64,000 nucleotides of DNA from Rhodopseudomonas pentothenatexigens (GTDB lineage Bacteria; Pseudomonadota; Alphaproteobacteria; Rhizobiales; Xanthobacteraceae), in assembly GCF_900218015.1 (NCBI RefSeq), contig NZ_UFQQ01000004.1, positions 62,001 to 126,000 of the forward strand, in the 5' to 3' direction. Both the position numbers and the translations under genes were made by a program. Of this stretch, positions 52,878 to 63,280 are shown one piece after another (the stretch's first letter is position 1; each line of letters starts with the position of its first letter). The notes beneath the pieces are model-generated. The model ran no database searches and was not told the DNA's origin. It saw nothing but the letters and a program-made list of their open reading frames with translations.

Positions 52878-53348
52878 ATGAAGGGCAAGATCGGAACGGC
52901 GGTCGAACCGGCGCTCGAGCGGCGGATCCGCGACAGCTTCGGCCGTCAGGGACTGATGCAGCATCTCGGTGCTGCGATCGACGAGGTGCGGCTCGGACTG
53001 GTGACGATCCGGATGCCGTTCCGGCCGGAGCTGTCGCAGCAGCACGGTTACTTCCACGCCGGTGGCACGTCGGCGATCGCGGATTCGGCCGGTGGCTACG
53101 CCGCCTATACGATGTTTCCGGAGGACAGTTCGGTTCTCACCGTGGAGTTCAAGATCAACCTGTTGAATCCGGCGCGCGGCGACGCGCTGGAAGCGGTCGG
53201 CAAGGTAGTGAAATCAGGCAGGACGCTGACGATCTGTCAGCTCGAAGTATTCGCCGACGCCGCGGAAGGCCGCTCGCTGGTCGCGATCGGTCAGGCGACG
53301 CTGATCTGCATGGCGGGCCGACCCGATACGCCGGAGAGCGCACGCTGA
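52878..53348 (+). CDS. PaaI-type hotdog thioesterase
   Basis: This 156-residue hotdog-fold acyl-CoA thioesterase is predicted from FGRQGLMQHLGAAIDEVRLG, LSQQHGYFHAGGTSAIADSA and VEFKINLLNPARGDALEAVG. The HGYFHAG catalytic loop and NLL segment are family signatures. GGGGGAG lies 5 bases before the ATG. The substrate is likely an aryl or short acyl-CoA. It is divergent from the LysE operon. Confidence 0.9.
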   Translation: MKGKIGTAVEPALERRIRDSFGRQGLMQHLGAAIDEVRLGLVTIRMPFRPELSQQHGYFHAGGTSAIADSAGGYAAYTMFPEDSSVLTVEFKINLLNPARGDALEAVGKVVKSGRTLTICQLEVFADAAEGRSLVAIGQATLICMAGRPDTPESAR

Positions 53349-53665
53349 CTGTCGGTCGATGCCGCGAGTCGCCCCGTCAACGACCGGCGGCCGCCCCCGA
53401 TTAGTTCCTTGCTACGCGACTTATTAGACCTTTGTCGAAGATCGCCCGCCGCAAGCCGGGCGACCTTCGCATGCCGGTCATGCGCGCGCCTCGCAGGCGG
53501 CCCCCGCGTGGACATTTCTGCGTGATCACGCCGCAAGCTGGCGCGCGACGCCGGACCGGACATGACCGAGGTCAAATCAATTTGCCGCTGCTTGGCTATT
53601 TTGAGCCGCTTTCCCGTCACCTGACGACGCCGTTCGCCGGCCTCGAACCAATCTGTGCTGTCAAC
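53349..53665. other. Thioesterase / Nfn-fusion intergenic region (317 nt)
   Basis: No supported gene is seen. The frame of the downstream gene stays open through this region back to 53432, but that sequence is Arg/Pro-rich and unlike the family. A redox-responsive promoter for the Nfn-rubrerythrin gene would be expected here; no full FNR/FixK box (TTGAT-N4-ATCAA) was found by eye. Confidence 0.45.
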
Positions 53666-56650
53666 ATGTATCGTATTGTGCGACGCGAGCAGTTCTCGGA
53701 CGCGACATTCCTGTGGGACGTCGAGGCGCCGGACATCGCCGCTTCGGCCGAGCCCGGCCATTTCGTGATGCTCCGCCTTTACGACGGCGCCGAGCGCATC
53801 CCGCTCACCGTCGCCGATTTCGATCGCGACAAGGGGCTGGTGACCATCGTGGTCCAGGCGCTGGGCAAGACCACGCGCGAGATGCGCGACAAGTTCAAGG
53901 AAGGCGAGACGTTCGAGGATTTCGTCGGTCCGCTCGGCCTGCCGCAGCACATCGACAAGGCCGGTCACGTCGTGTTCGTCGGCGGCGGCCTCGGTGTCGC
54001 GCCGATCTTCCCGCAGCTCCGCGCGTTCAAGCAGTCCGGCGCGCGGACCACCGCGATCATGGGCTTCCGCACCAAGGATCTGGTGTTCTGGGAAGACAAG
54101 TTCCGCGAATACGCCGACGAGCTGATCATCTGCACCGACGACGGCAGCTACGGCGAACCGGGTTTCGTGACTGCGGCGCTGGAGCGGGTGATCACCCAGG
54201 ATAAGCCCGACAAGGTGGTGGCGATCGGCCCGATGCCGATGATGCACGCCTGTGTCGAGACCACGCGCCCGCACGGCGTCAAGACCATGGTGTCGCTGAA
54301 CACGATCATGGTCGACGGCACCGGCATGTGCGGTTCGTGCCGCGTCACCGTCGGTGGCGAAGTGAAGTTCGCCTGTGTCGACGGCCCGGATTTCGACGGC
54401 CACAAGGTCGACTTCCACGAGCTGCACGCCCGCCAGAAGCGTTTCAAGACCGAGGAAGACAAGGCGAACGAACATTTCGCCCATGTCTGCAATCTCGAAA
54501 AGCAGCTCATCGTCGAGGGCAAGCGCAACTACAAGAAGCTGGCGACGCTGCCGCCGCATCAGACGCCGATGCCGGAGCGCGACGCGCACGAGCGCGCTAC
54601 CAATTTCAAGGAGGTCAACCTCGGCTATTCGGTCGAGGAGGCGCTGCAGGAGGCCGAGCGCTGCATCCAGTGCATCACGCCGACCTGCGTGGCCGGCTGC
54701 CCGGTCGGGATCGACATTCCGGTGTTCATCCGCAACATCCTGTTCCGCGATTTCGATGCGGCGCTGGAGACGATCTATCAGTCGAGCATCTTCCCCTCGA
54801 TCTGCGGCCGCGTCTGCCCGCAGGAGACGCAGTGCGAAGCGCAGTGCATCATCCGCAAGTACAAGAAGCACGAGCCGGTCGCGATCGGACGCCTCGAGCG
54901 CTTCGTCGGCGACAATGCGCGGGCGCCGAAGAGCAAGCCGATCGATCTCAGCAAGGTGATCGGCAAGGTCGCGATCGTCGGCTCGGGCCCCGCCGGTCTT
55001 GCCGCTGCAGCCGATCTCACCCGCTACAATGTCGAGACGACGGTCTATGAGGCGCTGCACGTGCTCGGCGGCGTGCTGCAATACGGCATTCCGTCGTTCC
55101 GGCTGCCGCGCGATATCATCGATCGCGAAATTCAGCGACTGAAGGACATCGGCGTCAAGTTCGAGACCAACAAGGTCGTCGGCAAGACCTTCACGATCGA
55201 GCAGTTGATGAATGGCCGCGGCTTCGATGCGGTGTTCGTCGCGGCGGGCGCCGGTGCGCCGACCTTCCTGGGCATTCCCGGCGAGTTCGCCGGCCGGGTC
55301 TATTCGGCCAACGAATTCCTCACCCGCATCAACCTGATGGGCGGCGATCGCTTCCCGTATCTCGACACGCCGGTCAGCGTCGGCAACAGCGTGATCGTGA
55401 TCGGCGCCGGCAACACCGCGATGGACTGCCTGCGCGTCGCCCGCCGCGTTGGTGCCGAGACCGTGCGCTGCGTGTATCGCCGTTCGGAAGCCGAGGCGCC
55501 GGCCCGCATCGAGGAAATCCGCCACGCCAAGGAGGAAGGCGTCGACTTCTTCTTCCTGCACTCCCCGGTGGAGATTCTGGTCACCGAGAGCGGCGACGTC
55601 CGCGCGGTGCGGCTGCAGAAGATGGAGCTCGGCGAGGCCGACGAGCGCGGCCGCCGCAAGCCGGTGCCGCTCGACGAGTTCATCGAGCTGGAATGCGACA
55701 CGGTGATCTACGCGCTCGGCACCAAGCCAAATCCGATCATCGGTCAGGCGACGCCCGGTCTCGAGCTCAACAAGTGGGGCAACATCGCAGCCGACGACGA
55801 CACCCAGTCGACCAACATGCCGGGCGTGTTCGCCGGCGGCGACATCGTCACCGGCGGTGCGACCGTGATCCTGGCGATGAGCGCGGGCCGCCGCGCCGCG
55901 AAATCGATAGCCGCCTGGCTGCGACTGAACAAGACCAAGTGGCCCATTACGGCGCAGGATGCCGACGACTTCGTCGCCGGCAAGCTGGCGCCGCCGATCG
56001 AGGAGGATGGCGTGGCGCATTGCCCGAAGTGTCACCAGCCGCTGGAAGGCCCTGAGGAGTACATCTGCTGCGCCGGCTCGGAGCTGCAATGGCGCTGCGA
56101 CGACTGCGCCAAGGTCAGCGAAGGCTTCGCCTTCCCTTACGGCATGTGCCCGCATTGCGGCGGCAAGCTGCAGCCGCTCGACCGCGCCGGCGTCAGCGAC
56201 GAGGCAGGGCTGGCGGCGATCCGCACCGCGTTCGAGATCGAGCTCGGTGGCCGCGCGTTCTATGCGCGCGCCGCCAAGGAAACCTCCGATTCCACGTTGC
56301 AGGAGCTGTTCCTCAGCTTCGCCGAGATGGAAGAGGAGCACATGACCACGCTGGCCAATCGCTATCACGTGGCGATTCCACAGGCGACCGAAGGTTTCCA
56401 CCTCGGCACCGCGGCGATCATGGCCGGCGTCAAAGGCCAGATCGGCGATCCGACCACGCTGTTCGAAGCCGCGATCGAGTTCGAACGGCGCGCCGCCTCG
56501 TTCTTCAAGACCCGGGTCGGCGAGACGCCGGACGGCTCGGTCGAGCGCCAGCTGTATCGCGAACTCGCCGCCGAAGAAGACGAGCACGTCTCGGTGCTGC
56601 AGACCGAATTCGCGCGCTGGAAGGAAGGCAAGCGCGGGCTGCTGACGTAA
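53666..56650 (+). CDS. NfnA-NfnB-rubredoxin-rubrerythrin fusion flavoprotein
   Basis: This 994-residue protein holds three functional parts. Residues 1-270 resemble the NADH-dependent NfnA/SudB ferredoxin reductase subunit: ERIPLTVADFD (FAD), VFVGGGLGVAPIFPQL (NAD) and a [2Fe-2S] site with Cys222, Cys225 and Cys237. Residues 320-780 resemble NfnB/GltD: two Cys groups (333, 336, 341, 345 and 380, 384, 390, 394) for [4Fe-4S], GSGPAGLAAAADL (FAD) and VIVIGAGNTAMDCLRVARR (NADPH). Residues 786-831 form rubredoxin-like zinc/iron knuckles, and 848-994 a rubrerythrin diiron bundle (Glu889/His892, Glu971/His974). It would channel NAD(P)H electrons to peroxide or to ferredoxin. The ATG at 53666 fits the family. 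Confidence 0.85.
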   Translation: MYRIVRREQFSDATFLWDVEAPDIAASAEPGHFVMLRLYDGAERIPLTVADFDRDKGLVTIVVQALGKTTREMRDKFKEGETFEDFVGPLGLPQHIDKAGHVVFVGGGLGVAPIFPQLRAFKQSGARTTAIMGFRTKDLVFWEDKFREYADELIICTDDGSYGEPGFVTAALERVITQDKPDKVVAIGPMPMMHACVETTRPHGVKTMVSLNTIMVDGTGMCGSCRVTVGGEVKFACVDGPDFDGHKVDFHELHARQKRFKTEEDKANEHFAHVCNLEKQLIVEGKRNYKKLATLPPHQTPMPERDAHERATNFKEVNLGYSVEEALQEAERCIQCITPTCVAGCPVGIDIPVFIRNILFRDFDAALETIYQSSIFPSICGRVCPQETQCEAQCIIRKYKKHEPVAIGRLERFVGDNARAPKSKPIDLSKVIGKVAIVGSGPAGLAAAADLTRYNVETTVYEALHVLGGVLQYGIPSFRLPRDIIDREIQRLKDIGVKFETNKVVGKTFTIEQLMNGRGFDAVFVAAGAGAPTFLGIPGEFAGRVYSANEFLTRINLMGGDRFPYLDTPVSVGNSVIVIGAGNTAMDCLRVARRVGAETVRCVYRRSEAEAPARIEEIRHAKEEGVDFFFLHSPVEILVTESGDVRAVRLQKMELGEADERGRRKPVPLDEFIELECDTVIYALGTKPNPIIGQATPGLELNKWGNIAADDDTQSTNMPGVFAGGDIVTGGATVILAMSAGRRAAKSIAAWLRLNKTKWPITAQDADDFVAGKLAPPIEEDGVAHCPKCHQPLEGPEEYICCAGSELQWRCDDCAKVSEGFAFPYGMCPHCGGKLQPLDRAGVSDEAGLAAIRTAFEIELGGRAFYARAAKETSDSTLQELFLSFAEMEEEHMTTLANRYHVAIPQATEGFHLGTAAIMAGVKGQIGDPTTLFEAAIEFERRAASFFKTRVGETPDGSVERQLYRELAAEEDEHVSVLQTEFARWKEGKRGLLT

Positions 56651-56673
56651 GCCCGCGGTCGCGAAGGGCGCGG

Positions 56674-58707
<2,034 letters not shown>

Positions 58708-58773
58708 CGCCCAGCCATAAGACCGGGAGGCGGTAAGTTCAACGCCGCGGGCCGCGTCGTCTCGGCGCTGTGA

Positions 58774-59376
58774 TCACTCGGGCAGCGGCGGCAGATCGCC
58801 AACCGCCAGGTTCCGTGCTTCCTCGCGCGACACCCCGAGGCCGACCAGGACCCATTCCACCGTTTCTGCCGCCGCATCGGACCAAGTGCGGTGGCCGTCG
58901 AGACTCGTGAAAATCGCCCCCAGTATCGCGCCCGAGATGAAATTAGCAGCCGAGGCGATTTGCGCGGGAGCGAGGCTGTGGCCGCGCTCCAGCAGCCCGG
59001 TTGCGAGGTCGTCGAGCGGCCGTCCGTCCCACACCACCCGCAGCGTGGTCGGGCTCATGCCGAACCGGCAGACGAACCGCCCGAGCCGCGGTTCCTCATG
59101 CGCCTGACGGATCAATAGCCGCATCCAAGTGGCGAGCCGCCGCACCGGCTCGTGACAATCCGCCAGCGCCACGGTCAGCCGTGGATTCAGTTCGGTGGCC
59201 AAATTGGTAACCACCAGGTCGAACAGGCCGGTGAGGTCGCCGAGGTTATTGTAAACTGTGCCCCGCGCGACACCGGCCGCCTGGGCCAGATCGGTTACGC
59301 TGATCTGCGTCAGGCCGCGCTCAGCGAACAATTGCATCGCCGCCAGATAGATCTGCCGTTGCGCCGGGCTGGACAC
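58774..59376 (-). CDS. TetR family transcriptional repressor
   Basis: This TetR-type regulator has an N-terminal HTH in AQRQIYLAAMQLFAERGLTQ, then ISVTDLAQAAGVARGTVYNN. The C-terminal ligand-binding domain is variable. The reported start is a GTG giving 200 residues; a GTG at 59391 and a TTG at 59409 are alternatives, but the TTG overlaps a palindromic operator. It is divergent from the HlyD/ABC exporter genes, so it very likely represses that exporter and itself. Confidence 0.85.
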   Translation of the reverse strand: MSSPAQRQIYLAAMQLFAERGLTQISVTDLAQAAGVARGTVYNNLGDLTGLFDLVVTNLATELNPRLTVALADCHEPVRRLATWMRLLIRQAHEEPRLGRFVCRFGMSPTTLRVVWDGRPLDDLATGLLERGHSLAPAQIASAANFISGAILGAIFTSLDGHRTWSDAAAETVEWVLVGLGVSREEARNLAVGDLPPLPE

Positions 59377-59401
59377 GATCTTTGGACACACTTGATCTGA
59401 T

Positions 59402-59419
59402 TTGAACAATTGTGTTCAA
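59402..59419. promoter_or_regulatory. Candidate TetR operator
   Basis: This is a perfect 7-base inverted repeat, TTGAACA-ATTG-TGTTCAA, in the divergent region between the TetR gene and the HlyD/ABC genes. The size and symmetry suit a TetR dimer. It lies 114 bases upstream of the HlyD start and at the TetR 5' end, allowing control of both directions. Binding is inferred from position. Confidence 0.6.
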
Positions 59420-59532
59420 TACCGCGAACGAGCTTCGCGGACAATCCGTTTCAACGCGGAATTGGCCTTTAACAAGCGGAGGGATAGCTGAGGCGGGGGC
59501 GCTCACTGTTCAGTCCGTGATTCCGGAGCCGT

Positions 59533-60567
59533 ATGATGACGATCTTCCGCCCGACCCGCCGTGGTGTCCGGCTGTTCAGCGCCCTGTGTCTCGGAGCCGG
59601 CATTTTGGCCGGTCCGCTTCCGGCACACGCCGACGATAAATTCGACAAGCTGATCCAGAAGCTGATGCCGAAGCGATTGCCCGAGGGCTTTGCCTCGGCC
59701 AACGGCCGGCTGGAATCCGAGCAGGTCGAGATCGCCACCAAGCTGGCGGGCCGGATCGCCGAAGTGCTGGCGAAGGAGGGCGACGAGGTCGAGAAGGGCC
59801 AGCTTCTGGTGAAGATGGACGTCTCCGACATCCAGGCCCAGCTTCGCGCCGCGGAGGCGCAGGAACGACGCGCGGTGCAGAGCAAGGCCGTCGCCGAGGC
59901 GATGCTGCTGCAGCGGGAGAGCGAACAGAAACTGGCCGCGCAGCAGCTCGGCCGTGCCGAAGCGCTGTTTGAAAAGGGCTTCTCGACCGCAGAAGTCCGC
60001 GATCAGCGTCAGGCGACGCAGAACGTCGCCGATGCCGCGCTGATCGCGGCGAAGGCCAATCTCAACGACGCGGCGGCGGCGATCGACGCGGCGCGGGCCG
60101 AGGTGGCGCGGATCAAGACCGTGCTCGACGACATGGAGCTGAAGGCGCCGCGGCGCGGCCGCATCCAATACAAGCTGGCGCAGGCCGGCGAAGTGCTCGG
60201 CGCCGGCTCTCGCGTGCTGACTCTGGTCGACCTCACCGATGTCTACATGACGGTGTTCGTCCCCGCCAAGGTCGCCACCTATCTCGCCTATGGCGACGAC
60301 GCCCGGCTGATCCTCGACGCCATTCCGCAATATGTCGTGCCCGCCAAGGTCACGTTCGTCGCCAGCGAAGCGCAGTTCACCCCGAAGGCCGTCGAGACCA
60401 AGGACGAGCGCGAGAAGCTGATGTTCCGGGTCAAGCTGACGCTGCCGCCGGACCTGCTGCGCAAATACGAGCGCGAGGTGAAGACCGGCGTGCGCGGCAT
60501 GGCTTACTTACGCACGCTCCGCGACAAGCCTTGGCCGAACAATCTGCAGGTGAAGCTGCCGCAATGA
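59533..60567 (+). CDS. HlyD-like periplasmic adaptor (membrane fusion protein)
   Basis: This 344-residue adaptor has a signal sequence (FSALCLGAGILAGPLPAHAD), a biotinyl-lipoyl-like half (TKLAGRIAEVLAKEGDEVEK), a coiled-coil hairpin (about 105-200, AQLRAAEAQERRAVQSKAVA), the second lipoyl half (LKAPRRGRIQYKLAQAGEVL) and a beta-barrel domain. GGAG precedes the ATG. It matches the YhiI component that works with a RbbA/YhhJ-type ABC exporter. It overlaps the ABC gene (ATGA). Confidence 0.9.
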   Translation: MMTIFRPTRRGVRLFSALCLGAGILAGPLPAHADDKFDKLIQKLMPKRLPEGFASANGRLESEQVEIATKLAGRIAEVLAKEGDEVEKGQLLVKMDVSDIQAQLRAAEAQERRAVQSKAVAEAMLLQRESEQKLAAQQLGRAEALFEKGFSTAEVRDQRQATQNVADAALIAAKANLNDAAAAIDAARAEVARIKTVLDDMELKAPRRGRIQYKLAQAGEVLGAGSRVLTLVDLTDVYMTVFVPAKVATYLAYGDDARLILDAIPQYVVPAKVTFVASEAQFTPKAVETKDEREKLMFRVKLTLPPDLLRKYEREVKTGVRGMAYLRTLRDKPWPNNLQVKLPQ

Positions 60568-63278
60568 CCAGCTTCGCCGCGCGTCTGACGCATGTCACTC
60601 ACGCCTATGGCAAGACACATGCGCTGGACGACGTCACGCTGGAATTGCCCGCCGGGAAGATGGTCGGCCTGATCGGCCCGGACGGCGTCGGCAAGTCGAC
60701 GCTGCTGGCGCTGATTGCCGGTGTGCGCCGGATCCAGAGCGGCGAGGTGTTGGCGCTGGACGGCGACATGGGCGACGCCCATCATCGCGCCGCCAGCGCG
60801 GCGCGGATCGCCTATATGCCGCAGGGGCTCGGCCGCAATCTGTACCCGACGCTGTCGGTGTTCGAGAATCTGGATTTCTTCGGGCGGCTGTTCGGCCAGG
60901 GCACGGCCGAACGCAATGCGCGCATTGCCGAACTGCTGCGTGCCACCGGGCTGTCGCCGTTCGGCGATCGGCCGGCCGGCAAACTGTCCGGCGGCATGAA
61001 GCAGAAGCTGTCGCTGTGCTGCGCGCTGATCCACGATCCGGACCTGTTGATCCTCGACGAGCCGACCACCGGCGTCGATCCGCTGTCGCGCCGTCAGTTC
61101 TGGGAGCTGATCGACCGCATCAGGTTGCGCCGTCCGCAGATGAGCGTGCTGGTCGCAACCGCCTATATGGAAGAGGCCGAGCGGTTCGACTGGCTCGCCG
61201 CTCTCAATGACGGCAAGATCATCGGCGCCGGCACACCTGCCGAGCTGCGGGCCGAGACCAAGCAGTCCACGCTCGACGCCGCCTTCATCGCGCTGCTGCC
61301 GCCGGAGATGCGCGCGGACTACGCCGACGTGGTGCTGCCGCCGCTGCCGGACAGCGGTGACGGTTACGCGATCGAAGCCGAGAGCCTGACCTGCCGGTTC
61401 GGCGATTTCACCGCGGTCGATCACGTCAACTTCCAGATCAAGCGCGGCGAGATCTTCGGCTTTCTCGGCTCCAACGGCTGCGGCAAGTCGACCACGATGA
61501 AGATGTTGACCGGCCTGCTGACGCCGACCGAAGGCGAGGCGCGGCTGTTCGGCGAGGTGCTCGACGCCTCCGACATGGCGACGCGCAAGCGGGTCGGCTA
61601 CATGTCGCAGAGCTTTTCGCTGTATTCCGAATTGACGGTGCGGCAGAACCTGCTGCTGCACGCGCAATTGTTCGAGCTGCCGCGCACGCAGATTCCGGAC
61701 CGCGTCGCCGAGATGCTGGCGCGGTTCGATCTCGCCGACGTCGCCGATTCGCGGCCCGACAGCCTGCCGCTCGGTCTGCGCCAGCGGTTGCAGCTCGCGG
61801 TCGCGGTGATCCATCGCCCCGAGGTGCTGATTCTCGACGAGCCGACCTCCGGCGTCGATCCGGTGGCGCGGGATTCGTTCTGGCGGATGCTGATCGCGCT
61901 GTCGCGCGACGACGGCGTCACCATCTTCATCTCGACCCATTTCATGAACGAGGCCGAGCGCTGCGATCGGATCTCGCTGATGCACGCCGGCAAGGTGCTG
62001 GCGGTCGGTGCCCCGCACGAGCTGGTCGAGCGTCGCGGCGCCGCCGATCTCGAACAGACCTTCATCGCCTATCTCGAAGAGGCGACCGGCGCGTCGCGCG
62101 ACGGCGAGGAAACCAGCTTCGCGGCGCCGCGCGAGGCCGCCGCCCCGCAGCGGCGGTTCGATCCGTCGCGGCTGTGGGCCTACGCCCGCCGCGAGACCAT
62201 GGAGATCCTGCGCGACCGGCTGAGGCTGGCGTTCGCGATTCTCGGCCCGCTGGTGCTGATGCTGACCTTCGGTTTCGGTATTTCGTTCGACGTCGAAAAT
62301 CTCACCTACGCGGTGTACGACCAGGACAATACGCTGGAGAGCCGCGAACTGCTGGAGAGCTTCTCCGGCTCGCGCTACTTCAAGCAGGCGCCGGACATCA
62401 CCTCGGCCGCCGAGATCGACCGCCGCCTCGCCAGCGGCGAATTGAAGCTGGCGATCGAAGTGCCGTCCGGGTTCGGACGCGATCTGCTCACCGGCAAATC
62501 GCCGGAGGTGGCGGTCTGGATCGACGGCTCGATGCCGTTCCGGGCCGAGACCGTGCGCTCCTACGTCACCGGTCTGTCGCAGGCCTATCTGGCCGAGCAG
62601 TATCGGCGGCATGGGATGGCGTCGCCGACTGCGCCGATCAATATCGAGACCCGCTTCCGCTACAATCAGGCGTTCAAGAGCGTGTATTCGATCATTCCGG
62701 GCGTGATCACGCTGATCCTGATGCTGATCCCGGCGATGCTGACCGCGGTCGGCGTGGTGCGCGAGAAGGAAGTCGGCTCGATCGCCAATTTCCGCTCGAC
62801 GCCCGTCACCGCGACCGAATTCCTGCTCGGCAAGCAGGTGCCCTACGCGCTGCTGTCGTTCTTCAGCTTCGTCCTCCTGATGACCGGTGCGATGCTGGTG
62901 TTCGGGCTTCCGGTGCGTGGTTCGGTCGCCGCCTTGGTCGGCGGCGCACTGCTGTACGTGTTCTCCACCACCGCGCTCGGCATCCTGTTCTCGTCGTTCC
63001 TGCGCACCCAGATCGCGGCGATCTTCGTAGTCGCGATCATTTCGATCATCCCGGCGGTGAATTTTTCCGGCCTGCTGGTGCCGGTGTCGTCGCTGTCGCA
63101 GACCGGGCGGCTGTTCGGCCTGGCGTTTCCGGCCGCTTGGTTTCAGGAGGTCAGCATCGGCGCCTTCACCAAGGGCATGAGTCTCGCGATGTTGGCGCCG
63201 AACCTTTTGGTGCTGCTCGGCTTCGGCCTGCTCTATCTGGTTTGCGCGATCTTCGCGCTGCGCAAGCAGGAGGCGTGA
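60564..63278 (+). CDS. ABC exporter with two ATPase domains fused to a permease (RbbA-like)
   Basis: This 904-residue protein has two nucleotide-binding domains and an ABC-2 permease domain. NBD1 has Walker A GPDGVGKST, signature LSGGMKQKLS and Walker B LLILDEPTTGVD. NBD2 has GSNGCGKST, the less canonical signature LPLGLRQRLQ and VLILDEPTSGVD. The C-terminal part (about residues 540-904) has one helix, an extracytoplasmic loop and five to six further helices. It would export a drug or lipid-like substrate with the HlyD adaptor and the adjacent second permease. Confidence 0.9.
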   Translation: MTSFAARLTHVTHAYGKTHALDDVTLELPAGKMVGLIGPDGVGKSTLLALIAGVRRIQSGEVLALDGDMGDAHHRAASAARIAYMPQGLGRNLYPTLSVFENLDFFGRLFGQGTAERNARIAELLRATGLSPFGDRPAGKLSGGMKQKLSLCCALIHDPDLLILDEPTTGVDPLSRRQFWELIDRIRLRRPQMSVLVATAYMEEAERFDWLAALNDGKIIGAGTPAELRAETKQSTLDAAFIALLPPEMRADYADVVLPPLPDSGDGYAIEAESLTCRFGDFTAVDHVNFQIKRGEIFGFLGSNGCGKSTTMKMLTGLLTPTEGEARLFGEVLDASDMATRKRVGYMSQSFSLYSELTVRQNLLLHAQLFELPRTQIPDRVAEMLARFDLADVADSRPDSLPLGLRQRLQLAVAVIHRPEVLILDEPTSGVDPVARDSFWRMLIALSRDDGVTIFISTHFMNEAERCDRISLMHAGKVLAVGAPHELVERRGAADLEQTFIAYLEEATGASRDGEETSFAAPREAAAPQRRFDPSRLWAYARRETMEILRDRLRLAFAILGPLVLMLTFGFGISFDVENLTYAVYDQDNTLESRELLESFSGSRYFKQAPDITSAAEIDRRLASGELKLAIEVPSGFGRDLLTGKSPEVAVWIDGSMPFRAETVRSYVTGLSQAYLAEQYRRHGMASPTAPINIETRFRYNQAFKSVYSIIPGVITLILMLIPAMLTAVGVVREKEVGSIANFRSTPVTATEFLLGKQVPYALLSFFSFVLLMTGAMLVFGLPVRGSVAALVGGALLYVFSTTALGILFSSFLRTQIAAIFVVAIISIIPAVNFSGLLVPVSSLSQTGRLFGLAFPAAWFQEVSIGAFTKGMSLAMLAPNLLVLLGFGLLYLVCAIFALRKQEA

Positions 63279-63280
63279 CG

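Noticed and set aside
60504-62612. 702-codon antisense frame over the ABC gene
   Set aside because: No domain is present, and the plus strand has two clear ATPase domains.
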